Assembly: GCF_046592965.1 (NCBI RefSeq)
Contig: NZ_JBISBV010000004.1
Location: 186,001-250,000 of the forward strand
Direction: 5' to 3'
Length of the DNA stretch: 64,000 nucleotides
From: Marivita sp046592965
GTDB lineage: Bacteria; Pseudomonadota; Alphaproteobacteria; Rhodobacterales; Rhodobacteraceae
The translations under genes and the position numbers were made by a program. Position 1 is the stretch's first letter. Every line of letters begins with the position of its first letter. Shown in pieces: positions 16,191 to 23,998 of the stretch. Below the pieces are notes generated by a model that ran no database searches, was not told the DNA's origin, and saw only the letters and a program-made list of their open reading frames with translations.

Positions 16191-18299
16191 TTACCCGCGC
16201 TGCCAAAACCTTAGTTTCCCGCATACCTCGATGAAATGCGAACAGTCGTTCTTGTCTTTAAGAACGAATACGCCGTCATCGAAATCGCCAACCCCTGCCG
16301 CATGAAACAGCTTCTCGGCTTCGCCGGAGAGTGCGATGAACTTCGCATGCGCAAACGCGTCGGCAGCAAACCCCTTGGCTGGATGCATGGATATCAGCTT
16401 TTTCACCCCGTCTGCGGATGTCATAACAGCGACAGCATCGTAAAGCACGGATGGCCCGCCATCTATATTCTGATCCGCCGACACACTTTTGCCGTCAGAC
16501 GTCTTGATGCCACCGATCGTGGGGGCGACGATTTCCACCATGCCGCCCACGTCTTTTACGGCCCGTTGCAATGAGGCGAGCAGATCACCATCGATACCGT
16601 CGGTTACAAGGATGCCCAGTTTCCGACCCTTGAAGCTATCCGGTCCGTTCTTGAGAATCGACAGTGCATCAGATGGCTTGAGACCATCCACTACATCGCG
16701 CCGCGGCGCATGCGGTTCCGGCATTTCGTCAAAACCCAGCCCATCCGATACGGCCTGAGCCAAATCAGCATCGATATTTGGCAAATGGGCCACGACACGC
16801 TTGCGGATGTCCAGCACCTCGCATTTCGAGAGCTCGAAGATGAGCGCGTCGGCGATGTGGTCCTGCTCCACCTTTGTCTGGCTTTCGTAGAACTGGCGCG
16901 CCTGACTGTAATGGTCCGCGAACAGCTCCGCACGAACCTTCCGTTTCTTGCCTTCGACAGCTTCGGGATAGGGGGTGAACCCGCCTTCCGCATCCGCCCG
17001 CGGGCCGCCATCCTTCCAGCTATTGGGCTCATAATTGGCGCGCCCTGCCGGGTTGTGCATCGCCATGTGTCCGTCCTGCTGAAAATGCGCAAAGGGACAT
17101 TTCGGCGCGTTTACCGGAATGTGGGTGAAGTTCGGGCCGCCCAGACGTTTGATCTGCGTGTCCAGATAGGAAAAGTTGCGCCCCTGCAGCAACGGGTCGT
17201 TTGTGAAATCGATCCCCGGCACAATGTTCTGGGTGCAGAACGCGACCTGTTCGGTCTCGGCAAAGAAGTTGTCGACCACGCTGTCCAGCACCAGCCGTCC
17301 GATGATGCGCACGGGCACGTCCTCTTCCGGGATCAGCTTGGTCGCGTCCAGCACATCGAAATCGAACTTGTCGGCGAATGCGTCGTCGAACACTTGCACG
17401 CCCAGTTCCCATTCCGGGAAGTCACCTGCTTGAATGGCTCCCCACAGGTCACGGCGGTGAAAATCCGGGTCGGCGCCGTTGATCTTGACTGCCTCGTCCC
17501 ACAGGACCGACTGCAACCCCTGCTTCGGCTTCCAGTGGAACTTCACGAAGTGGCTTTTGCCCTCCGCGTTCACGAACCGAAACGTGTGGATGCCAAACCC
17601 TTCCATGAACCGGAATGACCGCGGGATGCCCCGGTCCGACATGGTCCACATGACCATGTGCATGGCTTCCGGCATCAGAGAGATGAAATCCCAGAAGTTG
17701 TCATGTGCCGACTGCGCCTGCGGAAAAGCGCGGTCGGGTGCCTCCTTGACTGAATGAACCAGATCGGGAAACTTCATCGCGTCCTGAATGAAGAACACGG
17801 GGATGTTGTTGCCGACGATGTCCCAATTGCCCTCTTGGGTATAGAGCTTGACGGCAAACCCGCGAGCGTCGCGGGCTAGGTCCATCGATCCCTTGTTGCC
17901 TGCCACGGTCGAAAAGCGGACGAAGGCCGGCACCCTGCGCCCTTTTTCCTGCAACAGATGCGCCGACGTCAGGTCCGGAATCGCATCCGTGGTTTCGAAA
18001 TAACCGCGCGCGCCATAGCCACGGGCATGAACAACACGTTCGGGAATGCGCTCGTGATCGAAATGGAACATTTTCTCGCGGAAATGGAAGTCCTCAAGCA
18101 AGGCCGGTCCCCGCGGTCCCGCCTTTAGAGTGTTCTGATTGTCCGAAACCGGAACGCCCTGTGCGGTCGTCAGGCGCGCGTCAGCCGATGCCTGCTGGTG
18201 CGTTTCACCGCCCTGCCCTGTTTTTTTAGAGCGCTCCATCGTTTCGTTGGACTTCTGCGTCTTGACGGAGAAGCGGGATTGCGGTGATTTTTCAGACAT
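16191..18299 (-). CDS. katE: Large-subunit (clade 2, HPII-type) catalase
   Basis: 702-residue heme catalase that disproportionates hydrogen peroxide in the cytoplasm. The core shows the essential His in VVHARGYGARGYFE (H91), the Asn in NWDIVGNNIPVFFIQD (N164), and the heme-ligand tyrosine region NFSYLDTQIKRLGGPNF. The last 150 residues (RKLGILVTDGIDGDLLASLQ onward) form the flavodoxin/DJ-1-like C-terminal domain of large catalases. The frame extends 43 codons further upstream, but ATG 18299 has GGAGA eight bases before it and begins the hydrophilic N-terminal arm. Monocistronic; it lies next to the island remnant but looks native. Confidence 0.96.
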   Translation of the reverse strand: MSEKSPQSRFSVKTQKSNETMERSKKTGQGGETHQQASADARLTTAQGVPVSDNQNTLKAGPRGPALLEDFHFREKMFHFDHERIPERVVHARGYGARGYFETTDAIPDLTSAHLLQEKGRRVPAFVRFSTVAGNKGSMDLARDARGFAVKLYTQEGNWDIVGNNIPVFFIQDAMKFPDLVHSVKEAPDRAFPQAQSAHDNFWDFISLMPEAMHMVMWTMSDRGIPRSFRFMEGFGIHTFRFVNAEGKSHFVKFHWKPKQGLQSVLWDEAVKINGADPDFHRRDLWGAIQAGDFPEWELGVQVFDDAFADKFDFDVLDATKLIPEEDVPVRIIGRLVLDSVVDNFFAETEQVAFCTQNIVPGIDFTNDPLLQGRNFSYLDTQIKRLGGPNFTHIPVNAPKCPFAHFQQDGHMAMHNPAGRANYEPNSWKDGGPRADAEGGFTPYPEAVEGKKRKVRAELFADHYSQARQFYESQTKVEQDHIADALIFELSKCEVLDIRKRVVAHLPNIDADLAQAVSDGLGFDEMPEPHAPRRDVVDGLKPSDALSILKNGPDSFKGRKLGILVTDGIDGDLLASLQRAVKDVGGMVEIVAPTIGGIKTSDGKSVSADQNIDGGPSVLYDAVAVMTSADGVKKLISMHPAKGFAADAFAHAKFIALSGEAEKLFHAAGVGDFDDGVFVLKDKNDCSHFIEVCGKLRFWQRG

Positions 18300-18880
18300 C
18301 TGGTTTCTCCAGCGCCACTGCGCTTCAAAAAGGGATCTATCGAACAGAACAAATGCTACGCTACGCGACGTCTTGGTACTTTGAAATAGATTGATGCAGC
18401 CAGCAGTAAAGCGGTGCCAGGACTTCATGCTTTGAAGCAGTGGTCTTACGAGGATTAGGAGAAGCTCTGCTTATGCTTTGATCCTAAAAATTATGGACAA
18501 GCACATCCTTTTTATTAACGGTTATGCTGATTTTGGAGTGCGATCGGATGGCATGACGGAATAGCGATATGCTCGGGGAACGAGGAGTTGGTTGAGATCG
18601 TCGGCGGCGGACCGTCGACGGGCGTACTTTCTGCGCTCCGATGGGCTGGGCATGGACCTGCGCGGCTACCATGTCAGCGGCAAGCTGCGCATCAGCGACC
18701 TTTGGTGATTTGGTGCGAAGCGAATAGGCAATGCGGGGCGATGAATAGTGGTGCTTCGGCTCTTTCAGGATGCGCCGGCTAAAGTAAAATATCCCGTCTT
18801 TCACGAAAGGCCGCGAAATGGTCTACGGCACCTTGCTCAAGTTAAATATTGGAGCGATACCAATAAGTTATCCGAAGAAA
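18300..18880. other. Non-coding stretch upstream of katE
   Basis: Should contain the katE promoter near its left end. The remainder up to the att-like repeat at 18881 has no gene I can recognise: a short plus-strand open stretch near 18595-18705 is arginine-rich and interrupted by stops, and may be a relic. The DNA is locally more AT-rich than the surroundings. Confidence 0.4.
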
Positions 18881-18896
18881 TGGTGCCCGGGGGCGG
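18881..18896. repeat. Distal att-like repeat of the tRNA-Phe 3' end
   Basis: TGGTGCCCGGGGGCGG occurs here and identically at 21813-21828, where it is the 3' end (CCA included) of the tRNA-Phe gene. Identity stops on both sides of the 16 bases. This is the pattern left by a tyrosine-integrase element inserted at a tRNA 3' end. Confidence 0.7.
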
Positions 18897-19136
18897 TATA
18901 AACTATTGTTTTTATTGCAATAAGTTGCGAGGCGGTGGGACTTTTTTCTTTCACCATGTATATTGGGTTATTTTGGATAAGTGTCCCACTTTTTCGAAGA
19001 GTTCGACGGCGCCGCGCATGTGATCTCGGAGGCCTGCTTCTTCAGATAATGAAAGGAATAAGCAGCTTGAGGCAGCGGCCAGCATACGCCCAGAAAACCT
19101 TCTCTTGCTGAATGTCTGCGGTGGTGTGGGTTTAGG
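18897..19136. other. Left end of the island, no gene seen
   Basis: AT-rich DNA with a T-run and two inverted copies of GTGGGAC/GTCCCAC (18935-18941, 18983-18989), which could pair. No reading frame of interest. Confidence 0.4.
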
Positions 19137-19433
19137 TCATGAATCCTGACCTCTGAGTTCAGCAATACGACCTGAAATGAGCGTGCGTAGTCGGATCAGG
19201 TTTCGAACTTGCCCGGGCAGTTGCATCACATCCGGGAACGGTGCGCCGTGGGCGACGTTGTTACGAAAGATCCGTATTTCGTGGCGCTCTTGAAGAACCC
19301 AAGACTTATTCCGAGCCCCCTCGAAACAATGGGCGAGCAGGTCGAGTTTCACAGCGAAACCAACGGAGAGAATTGCATGACCGGAACTCTCTGCGCCACG
19401 TGCGCGCGCCAGACCTGTTTGTAATTCGCTGCG
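19137..19433 (-). pseudogene. Truncated unrecognised frame with a HEPN-like motif
   Basis: The minus-strand frame ends at 19137 and stays open beyond its GTG (19352) up to the integrase fragment. It reads protein-like: SVGFAVKLDLLAHCFEGARN, then RNNVAHGAPFPDVMQLPGQV and LIRLRTLISGRIAELRGQDS. RNNVAH fits the R-x4-H signature of HEPN-domain RNases, with Asn after Arg as often seen. About 98 residues survive and no proper start is left, so it is probably the C-terminal fragment of a longer gene cut by a rearrangement near 19434. HEPN membership is a suggestion from one motif. Confidence 0.4.
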
Positions 19434-19435
19434 TA

Positions 19436-19924
19436 GGTTACACGGGACAGCGGCGGTCGGACATTGTCCGGCTCGGGCCGCAGCACATCAAGGACGGCTG
19501 GATCACCTTGACCCAGGCTAAGAACCGCGATCGCAAGCCTGTCACCCTCTCCATCCCGGTCCTGCCGGAGTTAAGGGCGGTGCTCGACGCCACGCCCACC
19601 GGCAACCTCGCCTTCCTCGTCACGGCCTTCGGCAAGCCCTTCACCTCGAACGGCTTCGGCAACTGGTTCCGCAAGCAATGCGACGAAGCCGGGCTGAAGC
19701 ACTGCTCCGCGCACGGGCTGCGCAAGGCCGGCGCGGCACTGGCGGCCGAGAACGGAGCGACCGAGCGGCAGTTGATGGCGATCTTCGGCTGGGCGACCAT
19801 GAAGGAAGCGTCGCGCTACACCCGCGCCGCGCGCCAGAAGGTGCTGGCGGCGTCGGGCATGAAGCTGTTGTCCCGGGGTGGAGACGGGCCGGAAAGAGGG
19901 GAATTGCGGGGTGGCGACCCGTGA
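19436..19924 (+). pseudogene. Tyrosine recombinase (integrase), C-terminal fragment
   Basis: About 162 codons of a phage-type integrase catalytic domain: GYTGQRRSDIVRLGPQHIKD (box I arginine), HGLRKAGAALAAENGATERQ (H-x-x-R), FGWATMKEASRYTRAARQKV (box II with the Trp in place of the second His, and the nucleophile Tyr). The N-terminal arm and core-binding domains are missing; the frame upstream of 19436 has no family similarity and runs opposite another truncated gene. It is the driver expected for integration into the tRNA-Phe gene, now broken. Confidence 0.85.
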
Positions 19925-19989
19925 CGCCGCCTTCTCACACCGATGGGCGCGACGCCACCGCACTTCAGCCCGTTCTTGCAAAATAAGTT

Positions 19990-20013
19990 CTTCAAGGCTA
20001 TATAGCTTCAAGG
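19990..20013. promoter_or_regulatory. Palindrome and repeats before the toxin-antitoxin genes
   Basis: GCTATATAGC (19997-20006) is a perfect palindrome flanked by two direct copies of CTTCAAGG (19990-19997 and 20006-20013). It lies 14 bases before the toxin start and overlaps a TATATA-like -10. This fits the site through which HigA-type antitoxins repress their own promoter (inference). Confidence 0.45.
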
Positions 20014-20026
20014 TAGTATTTGCCCG

Positions 20027-20380
20027 ATGCCGTGGACCGTATCCTTTGCCGAGGAATTCGAGCTGGAATTCGATGCCCTGCCACAAGAGGTGCAGGATGC
20101 GATCCTCGCCCGGGCGTTGCTGCTCGAGCGGGAAGGCCCCATGCTCGGGCGACCCCACGCGGACACCCTTACAGGGTCGAAGCATGCCAACATGAAGGAG
20201 CTGCGCTGCACCGCCGCCGATGGCGTCTGGCGCATCGCCTTCGCATTCGACCCCGACCGGCAGGCGATCCTGCTCGTCGGCGGGGACAAGTCGGGTGGCA
20301 GCGAAAAGCGGTTCTACAAGTCGCTGATCGCCCGGGCGGACGACCGCTTCGACCGCCACCTGGAGAGACGGAAAGGATGA
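20027..20380 (+). CDS. HigB/RelE-superfamily toxin
   Basis: 117 residues of the phage-derived Gp49-like / HigB branch of the RelE/ParE fold: SFAEEFELEFDALPQEVQDA, then GRPHADTLTGSKHANMKELR, and the beta hairpin VWRIAFAFDPDRQAILLVGG followed by GGSEKRFYKSLIARADDRFD. Such toxins cleave mRNA on the ribosome. The toxin-first order and the four-base overlap (ATGA) with the HTH gene are typical of higBA modules. Located within the tRNA-Phe island remnant. Confidence 0.9.
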   Translation: MPWTVSFAEEFELEFDALPQEVQDAILARALLLEREGPMLGRPHADTLTGSKHANMKELRCTAADGVWRIAFAFDPDRQAILLVGGDKSGGSEKRFYKSLIARADDRFDRHLERRKG

Positions 20381-20733
20381 TGACGATGGCCCGGAGCCTG
20401 AAGGACAAGCTGGCGACCCTCGACCCTGCCCGCCGCGCGGCGGTCGAGGCCGAGGCGGATCGGCTGCATGCCGAGTACCTGACGCTGCAGGAATTGCGGA
20501 AGGCCAAGAAGCTGACCCAGGTGCAACTGGCCGAAAGCCTTGGCGTCCGGCAGGCCACCGTCGCGAAATACGAACGGCAAAGTGACCTCCTGCTTTCGAC
20601 GCTGACGAGCTACGTTCGCGCGATGGGCGGGGACCTCAAGCTGATGGTTGAGTTCCCCGGTTCAGCGCCAGTCGCGCTTGAGGGGCTTGGAGATATGGAG
20701 GAACCGCAGCGAGTTCGGAGTCGCACCTCTTGA
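20377..20733 (+). CDS. HigA-type XRE antitoxin
   Basis: 118 residues. The N-terminal helix (ATLDPARRAAVEAEADRLHA) is followed by an XRE HTH, LRKAKKLTQVQLAESLGVRQ and ATVAKYERQSDLLLSTLTSY, then the RAMGGDLKLMVEFPG end common to HigA2-like antitoxins. It should neutralise the toxin encoded upstream and repress the pair. ATG 20377 overlaps the toxin stop; ATG 20386, with AAGGA eight bases before it, is an alternative start that removes three residues. Confidence 0.9.
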   Translation: MMTMARSLKDKLATLDPARRAAVEAEADRLHAEYLTLQELRKAKKLTQVQLAESLGVRQATVAKYERQSDLLLSTLTSYVRAMGGDLKLMVEFPGSAPVALEGLGDMEEPQRVRSRTS

Positions 20734-20774
20734 TGAGCATCGTTCCCAATTGCCAGAACCAAGTATCGCGAAGG

Positions 20775-21512
20775 CTATTCCCCGTTCACCTCGTTAACAA
20801 ACCTACGAAGTCGCGCTCGTTCAGCTCCGTCCACGAACATGCTTCGTATGATGAATGGCTGCCCCATAGGCTGACTTTTTCTTCCCGGAGCGATGAATTC
20901 CCCAACAATTGCAAGCGCCGGATTTAGCCGTCGAACACTCCAACTCGTTTCCTCGGAGATCTGCGCGGCGGAAATACCTTTATCGGAAGCCAGCAACATA
21001 TCTGCGATTTGTGCCGCGTCAGCCCGAGGGCTTGCATCATCGAACACGATGGGATCGAAGACTTCAAAGAGTTTGTGAGTTGCACGCGCATGGCTGAATG
21101 GTTTCCCAAGAACTTTGGAAACCGTGATCATACCTTCGAGTTCAAGTTCACCGACTGCTTCTAGGATTTCAATCTGCGAAGCCTCAGGAAACTGCTTGAG
21201 TATCTTGTCGTACTCAAAAAGATCTGACCAACCGTCTTTGGACTGTTCGCTCATCCACTTCCCAATGATCGCAGCATCCTCGGACAAAGAGATAGACTCG
21301 GTCAGAAAGCCGATTGCTTCTTCGAATGAATTCAGCAGATCGGTGACTTCTTTCTGCCATTTCTCTTGGTCAACCTCCCCCTTCGCTGGATGGGTAACAC
21401 TGTAGAGTGCCGCCAGTGGACCTCCGACCAAAGGTACTCCGGCCAGCAATGTGTCGAACATCTTTCGAGCAAGTTCCCTCTTGGGTGACTTTTCCGGCGC
21501 AGCAATCGCCAT
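20775..21512 (-). CDS. Unrecognised island protein with hydrophobic segment and winged-helix-like end
   Basis: 245 residues from ATG 21512, which has GGAGAG eight bases upstream; a TTG five codons earlier is less likely. I do not recognise the family. Near residues 20-42 there is a Gly/Pro-rich hydrophobic stretch, LLAGVPLVGGPLAALYSVTH, that could insert in a membrane. The middle is acidic and helical (EVTDLLNSFEEAIGFLTESI). Toward the C-terminus, AQIADMLLASDKGISAAQIS plus SWSVRRLNPALAIV looks like a helix-turn-helix. Base composition is more AT-rich than the neighbours. Position beside a toxin-antitoxin pair in a tRNA island makes a defence role possible, but nothing proves it. Confidence 0.75.
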   Translation of the reverse strand: MAIAAPEKSPKRELARKMFDTLLAGVPLVGGPLAALYSVTHPAKGEVDQEKWQKEVTDLLNSFEEAIGFLTESISLSEDAAIIGKWMSEQSKDGWSDLFEYDKILKQFPEASQIEILEAVGELELEGMITVSKVLGKPFSHARATHKLFEVFDPIVFDDASPRADAAQIADMLLASDKGISAAQISEETSWSVRRLNPALAIVGEFIAPGRKSQPMGQPFIIRSMFVDGAERARLRRFVNEVNGE

Positions 21513-21812
21513 CGCTTGGCTCTCCAATGATACATTCCTCTGGAAGATAGCTTTTTGCCGATGCGGCGCCTAGCCCGACCGATCAGAACCCGGCGGCTGC
21601 GCTCGAACTCAACTGTGTGGTGCGAAACTCCGCCTTCCTCTGCCCTCAATCCCTGCAAACCAAAACCCCGCGGACGCCGCCGAGGGCACGAAAACCCGCG
21701 CTGGAGCGCGAACGTCTCACGAACAAAAAAGTCCCACTTTTCCCCAACCGCGAAAACGGTGGGACGATTTTGTCCCGCAACCCATTGATATCATTCACAC
21801 TAGGAGGTGTTT
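21513..21812. other. Right end of the island, no gene seen
   Basis: 300 bases without a convincing frame. Contains GTCCCAC (21731-21737) and GTGGGAC (21759-21765), an inverted pair mirrored at the left end of the island, and a further GTCCCGC near 21772. Possibly integrase arm sites or a terminator. Confidence 0.4.
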
Positions 21813-21887
21813 TGGTGCCCGGGGGCGGAATCGAACCACCGACACGAGGATTTTCAATCCACTGCTCTACCCCTGAGCTACCCGGGC
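21813..21887 (-). tRNA. tRNA-Phe (GAA)
   Basis: Read on the minus strand: acceptor GCCCGGG pairs with CCCGGGC before ACCA; U8-A9; D arm GCTC...GAGC; anticodon loop TTGAAAA with GAA at 34-36; T arm GGTGG-TTCGATT-CCGCC (the last pairs as GGTGG/CCGCC with a G-U). CCA is encoded. In my folding, position 28:42 of the anticodon stem is a U-U mismatch. The 3' 16 bases are duplicated at 18881, marking this as an integration site. Confidence 0.95.
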
Positions 21888-22063
21888 ACGGGTGAACGTT
21901 CGACGTTCGGGTGGGCGCGTTCTAGGTGACCGGTTGCGGCGTGTCCAGTGGCATTTCGCGGGAAAATCGACAAATGAGGAGTCGCCGGTGTAGCGCGAAC
22001 AAAAATCCTGGCGGATGGCGGCGTCGGGCTTGCCAAAACCTGTAGGATGGCCACTTTGCCTCC

Positions 22064-22669
22064 ATGATTCCGACCTTTCAGTTCGAACAACATCACTGGG
22101 ACCGCGAAGTTTCGCTGGTGGCGGGTGTGGATGAGGCAGGACGTGGGCCGCTTGCCGGGCCTGTTGTGGCGGCAGCGGTCATTTTGTCTCCGGCCTTGTT
22201 TCCCGACGGACTCCGCGATTCCAAGAAACTTACGGCGCGCAGGCGGGGGCAGTTGCTTGAGCTTCTGACGCAGCAGGCCCGGATCGGGGTCGGCGAAGCG
22301 TCGGTGGAAGAGATCGACAGTCTGAACATTTTGCGTGCCAGCCATCTGGCGATGTGCCGGGCGATTGCCGCACTGCCCGAAAGGCCCGGATACGTTCTTA
22401 TCGACGGCAACATGATACCGCGCGATCTCGCGCTTCCGGCGACGCCGATCGTCAAGGGAGACGGTCTGTCATTGAGCATCGCTGCGGCGTCAATTGTGGC
22501 CAAAACAAGGCGCGACGCGATCATGTGGGATTTGGCGCAACAGTATCCCGGTTATGGGTGGGAGACCAATCAGGGCTACCCGACAATGTGTCACAAAACT
22601 GCGTTGCGAAATCTCGGTGTGACCCCTCACCATAGACGTTCGTTCAAACCGGTCCACAATATGTTGTGA
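22064..22669 (+). CDS. rnhB: Ribonuclease HII
   Basis: 201-residue RNase H2-type enzyme that cleaves RNA in RNA-DNA hybrids and excises ribonucleotides from DNA. The catalytic acidic residues lie in VAGVDEAGRGPLAGPVVAAA (D23, E24) and VLIDGN; the LRDSKKL motif is at 50-56 and KGDGLSLSIAAASIVAKTRR follows. Normal length. Followed after 115 bases by ccrM, a conserved neighbour order in alphaproteobacteria as I recall. Confidence 0.96.
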   Translation: MIPTFQFEQHHWDREVSLVAGVDEAGRGPLAGPVVAAAVILSPALFPDGLRDSKKLTARRRGQLLELLTQQARIGVGEASVEEIDSLNILRASHLAMCRAIAALPERPGYVLIDGNMIPRDLALPATPIVKGDGLSLSIAAASIVAKTRRDAIMWDLAQQYPGYGWETNQGYPTMCHKTALRNLGVTPHHRRSFKPVHNML

Positions 22670-22691
22670 CAAGATAAAATCATAACCACTT

Positions 22692-22741
22692 GATTCAAAA
22701 AAGAAATTGACCGCGAATCGCCTTTGACTCATCTTTGAATC
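22692..22741. promoter_or_regulatory. Four GANTC methylation sites upstream of ccrM
   Basis: GATTC 22692-22696, GAATC 22715-22719, GACTC 22726-22730 and GAATC 22737-22741. The last three start exactly 11 bases apart and the first is 23 from the second, close to whole helical turns. The block ends 43 bases before the ccrM start. GANTC is the target of CcrM, and in Caulobacter the ccrM promoter is methylation-sensitive, so autoregulation is likely. Confidence 0.75.
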
Positions 22742-22784
22742 CAATCACAGAGCGCACCCACCGCGCCGGGACGATAGGCAGAGA

Positions 22785-23888
22785 ATGACAAAGATGACCA
22801 AACCCACCAGCGCCGAGGCGCTGCCGATCAACACGATTTTGGACGGCGATTGCATCGACGTGATGAATGCCCTTCCTGCCGCCTCGGTCGATCTGATTTT
22901 CGCCGATCCGCCCTACAACCTTCAGCTCAAGGGTGATCTGCACCGGCCCGACAATTCCCGGGTCGATGCGGTGGACGACGACTGGGATCAATTCGCCAGC
23001 TTCAAGGTCTATGATGCGTTCACCAAGGCCTGGCTCAAGGCCGCGCGCCGCTTGCTCAAGCCGGATGGCGCGATCTGGGTGATCGGATCGTACCACAACA
23101 TTTTCCGCGTCGGGTCCGCCCTTCAAGACGAAGGGTACTGGATTCTGAACGATGTTGTTTGGCGAAAATCCAATCCCATGCCCAATTTCCGCGGCAAACG
23201 TTTTACCAACGCGCATGAAACGATGATCTGGGCGTCGAAATCCGAAGGCGCGAAATACACGTTCAATTACGAGGCTTTGAAGGCGCTGAACGAAGGCATC
23301 CAGATGCGCTCTGACTGGGTGCTGCCGATCTGCAATGGTGGCGAGCGGCTCAAGGACGCCGCCGGCGACAAGGCACACCCGACGCAGAAACCCCAAGCGC
23401 TCCTGCACCGAATTCTGGTTGGCGCAACCAAACCGGGCGATGTGGTGCTTGATCCGTTTTTCGGCACCGGCACGACCGGTGCGGTCGCCAAGATGCTGGG
23501 CCGCGACTGGATCGGGATCGAGCGCGAGGAGAAATACCGCGAGGTTGCCACCAAACGCATCGCCGCGGTGCGCCGGCTCGACAAATCCGCGCTCGAAGTC
23601 TCCACCAGCAAACGCGCCGAGCCGCGCGTGCCCTTCGGCCAGCTTGTCGAACGCGGCATGTTGCGCCCCGGTGAGGAACTGCACAGCATGAACGGCCGCC
23701 ACAAGGCAAAGGTTCGCGCCGACGGCACTCTGATCGGCAATGACGTCAAGGGCTCCATCCACCAGGTTGGCGCGCATCTCGAAGGCGCGCCAAGTTGCAA
23801 CGGCTGGACCTATTGGTGCTTCCGCCGCGACGGCAAGACCGTCCCCATTGACGTCTTGCGCCAGCAAATCCGGTCGGAGATGACCTGA
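22785..23888 (+). CDS. ccrM: CcrM-type adenine-N6 DNA methyltransferase (GANTC)
   Basis: 367-residue beta-class methyltransferase. DPPYNLQLKG is at residues 41-50 (motif IV), the SAM-binding DPFFGTGTTGAVAKMLGRDW near 225-245 (motif I), and the C-terminal 90 residues (PFGQLVERGMLRPGEELHSM, then KVRADGTLIGNDVKGSIHQV) are the extra domain that distinguishes CcrM from bacteriophage or restriction enzymes. In alphaproteobacteria it methylates GANTC late in the cell cycle and affects promoter timing. ATG 22785 is used; ATG at codon 4 is possible. The upstream region carries four GANTC sites. A terminator follows at 23946. Confidence 0.97.
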   Translation: MTKMTKPTSAEALPINTILDGDCIDVMNALPAASVDLIFADPPYNLQLKGDLHRPDNSRVDAVDDDWDQFASFKVYDAFTKAWLKAARRLLKPDGAIWVIGSYHNIFRVGSALQDEGYWILNDVVWRKSNPMPNFRGKRFTNAHETMIWASKSEGAKYTFNYEALKALNEGIQMRSDWVLPICNGGERLKDAAGDKAHPTQKPQALLHRILVGATKPGDVVLDPFFGTGTTGAVAKMLGRDWIGIEREEKYREVATKRIAAVRRLDKSALEVSTSKRAEPRVPFGQLVERGMLRPGEELHSMNGRHKAKVRADGTLIGNDVKGSIHQVGAHLEGAPSCNGWTYWCFRRDGKTVPIDVLRQQIRSEMT

Positions 23889-23945
23889 TCCACACAAGGT
23901 GAATACCGCCAGTGCCAGCGCCCAGGAGGCGCGGCACTCGACTTG

Positions 23946-23973
23946 CCCCGCCGTTCGTTCGGCGGGGTTTTTT
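23946..23973. terminator. Rho-independent terminator after ccrM
   Basis: Perfect stem CCCCGCCG/CGGCGGGG, loop TTCGTT, followed by six T on the plus strand. It sits between the convergent ccrM and potC-like genes; from the minus side there is no T-run, so it mainly serves ccrM. Confidence 0.9.
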
Positions 23974-23998
23974 GGTCTTCAGGGCCGAAGGCTGATCG

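Larger units (their letters stand above)
18881..21828. mobile_element. Small genomic-island remnant at tRNA-Phe
   Basis: About 2.9 kb delimited by the 16-bp direct repeat. Inside are a truncated tyrosine recombinase, a truncated frame on the opposite strand, a HigBA-type toxin-antitoxin pair and an unrecognised 245-residue gene. GTGGGAC/GTCCCAC pairs occur near each end (18935 and 18983; 21731 and 21759) and may be arm-type sites of the integrase or hairpins. With the integrase broken, the element is probably immobile. The boundaries rest on the repeat alone. Confidence 0.65.

Noticed and set aside
18484..18804. Open frame of about 106 residues on the minus strand
   Set aside because: Arg/Ser-rich, lacks any motif, and overlaps a region that looks like decayed DNA; no Shine-Dalgarno.
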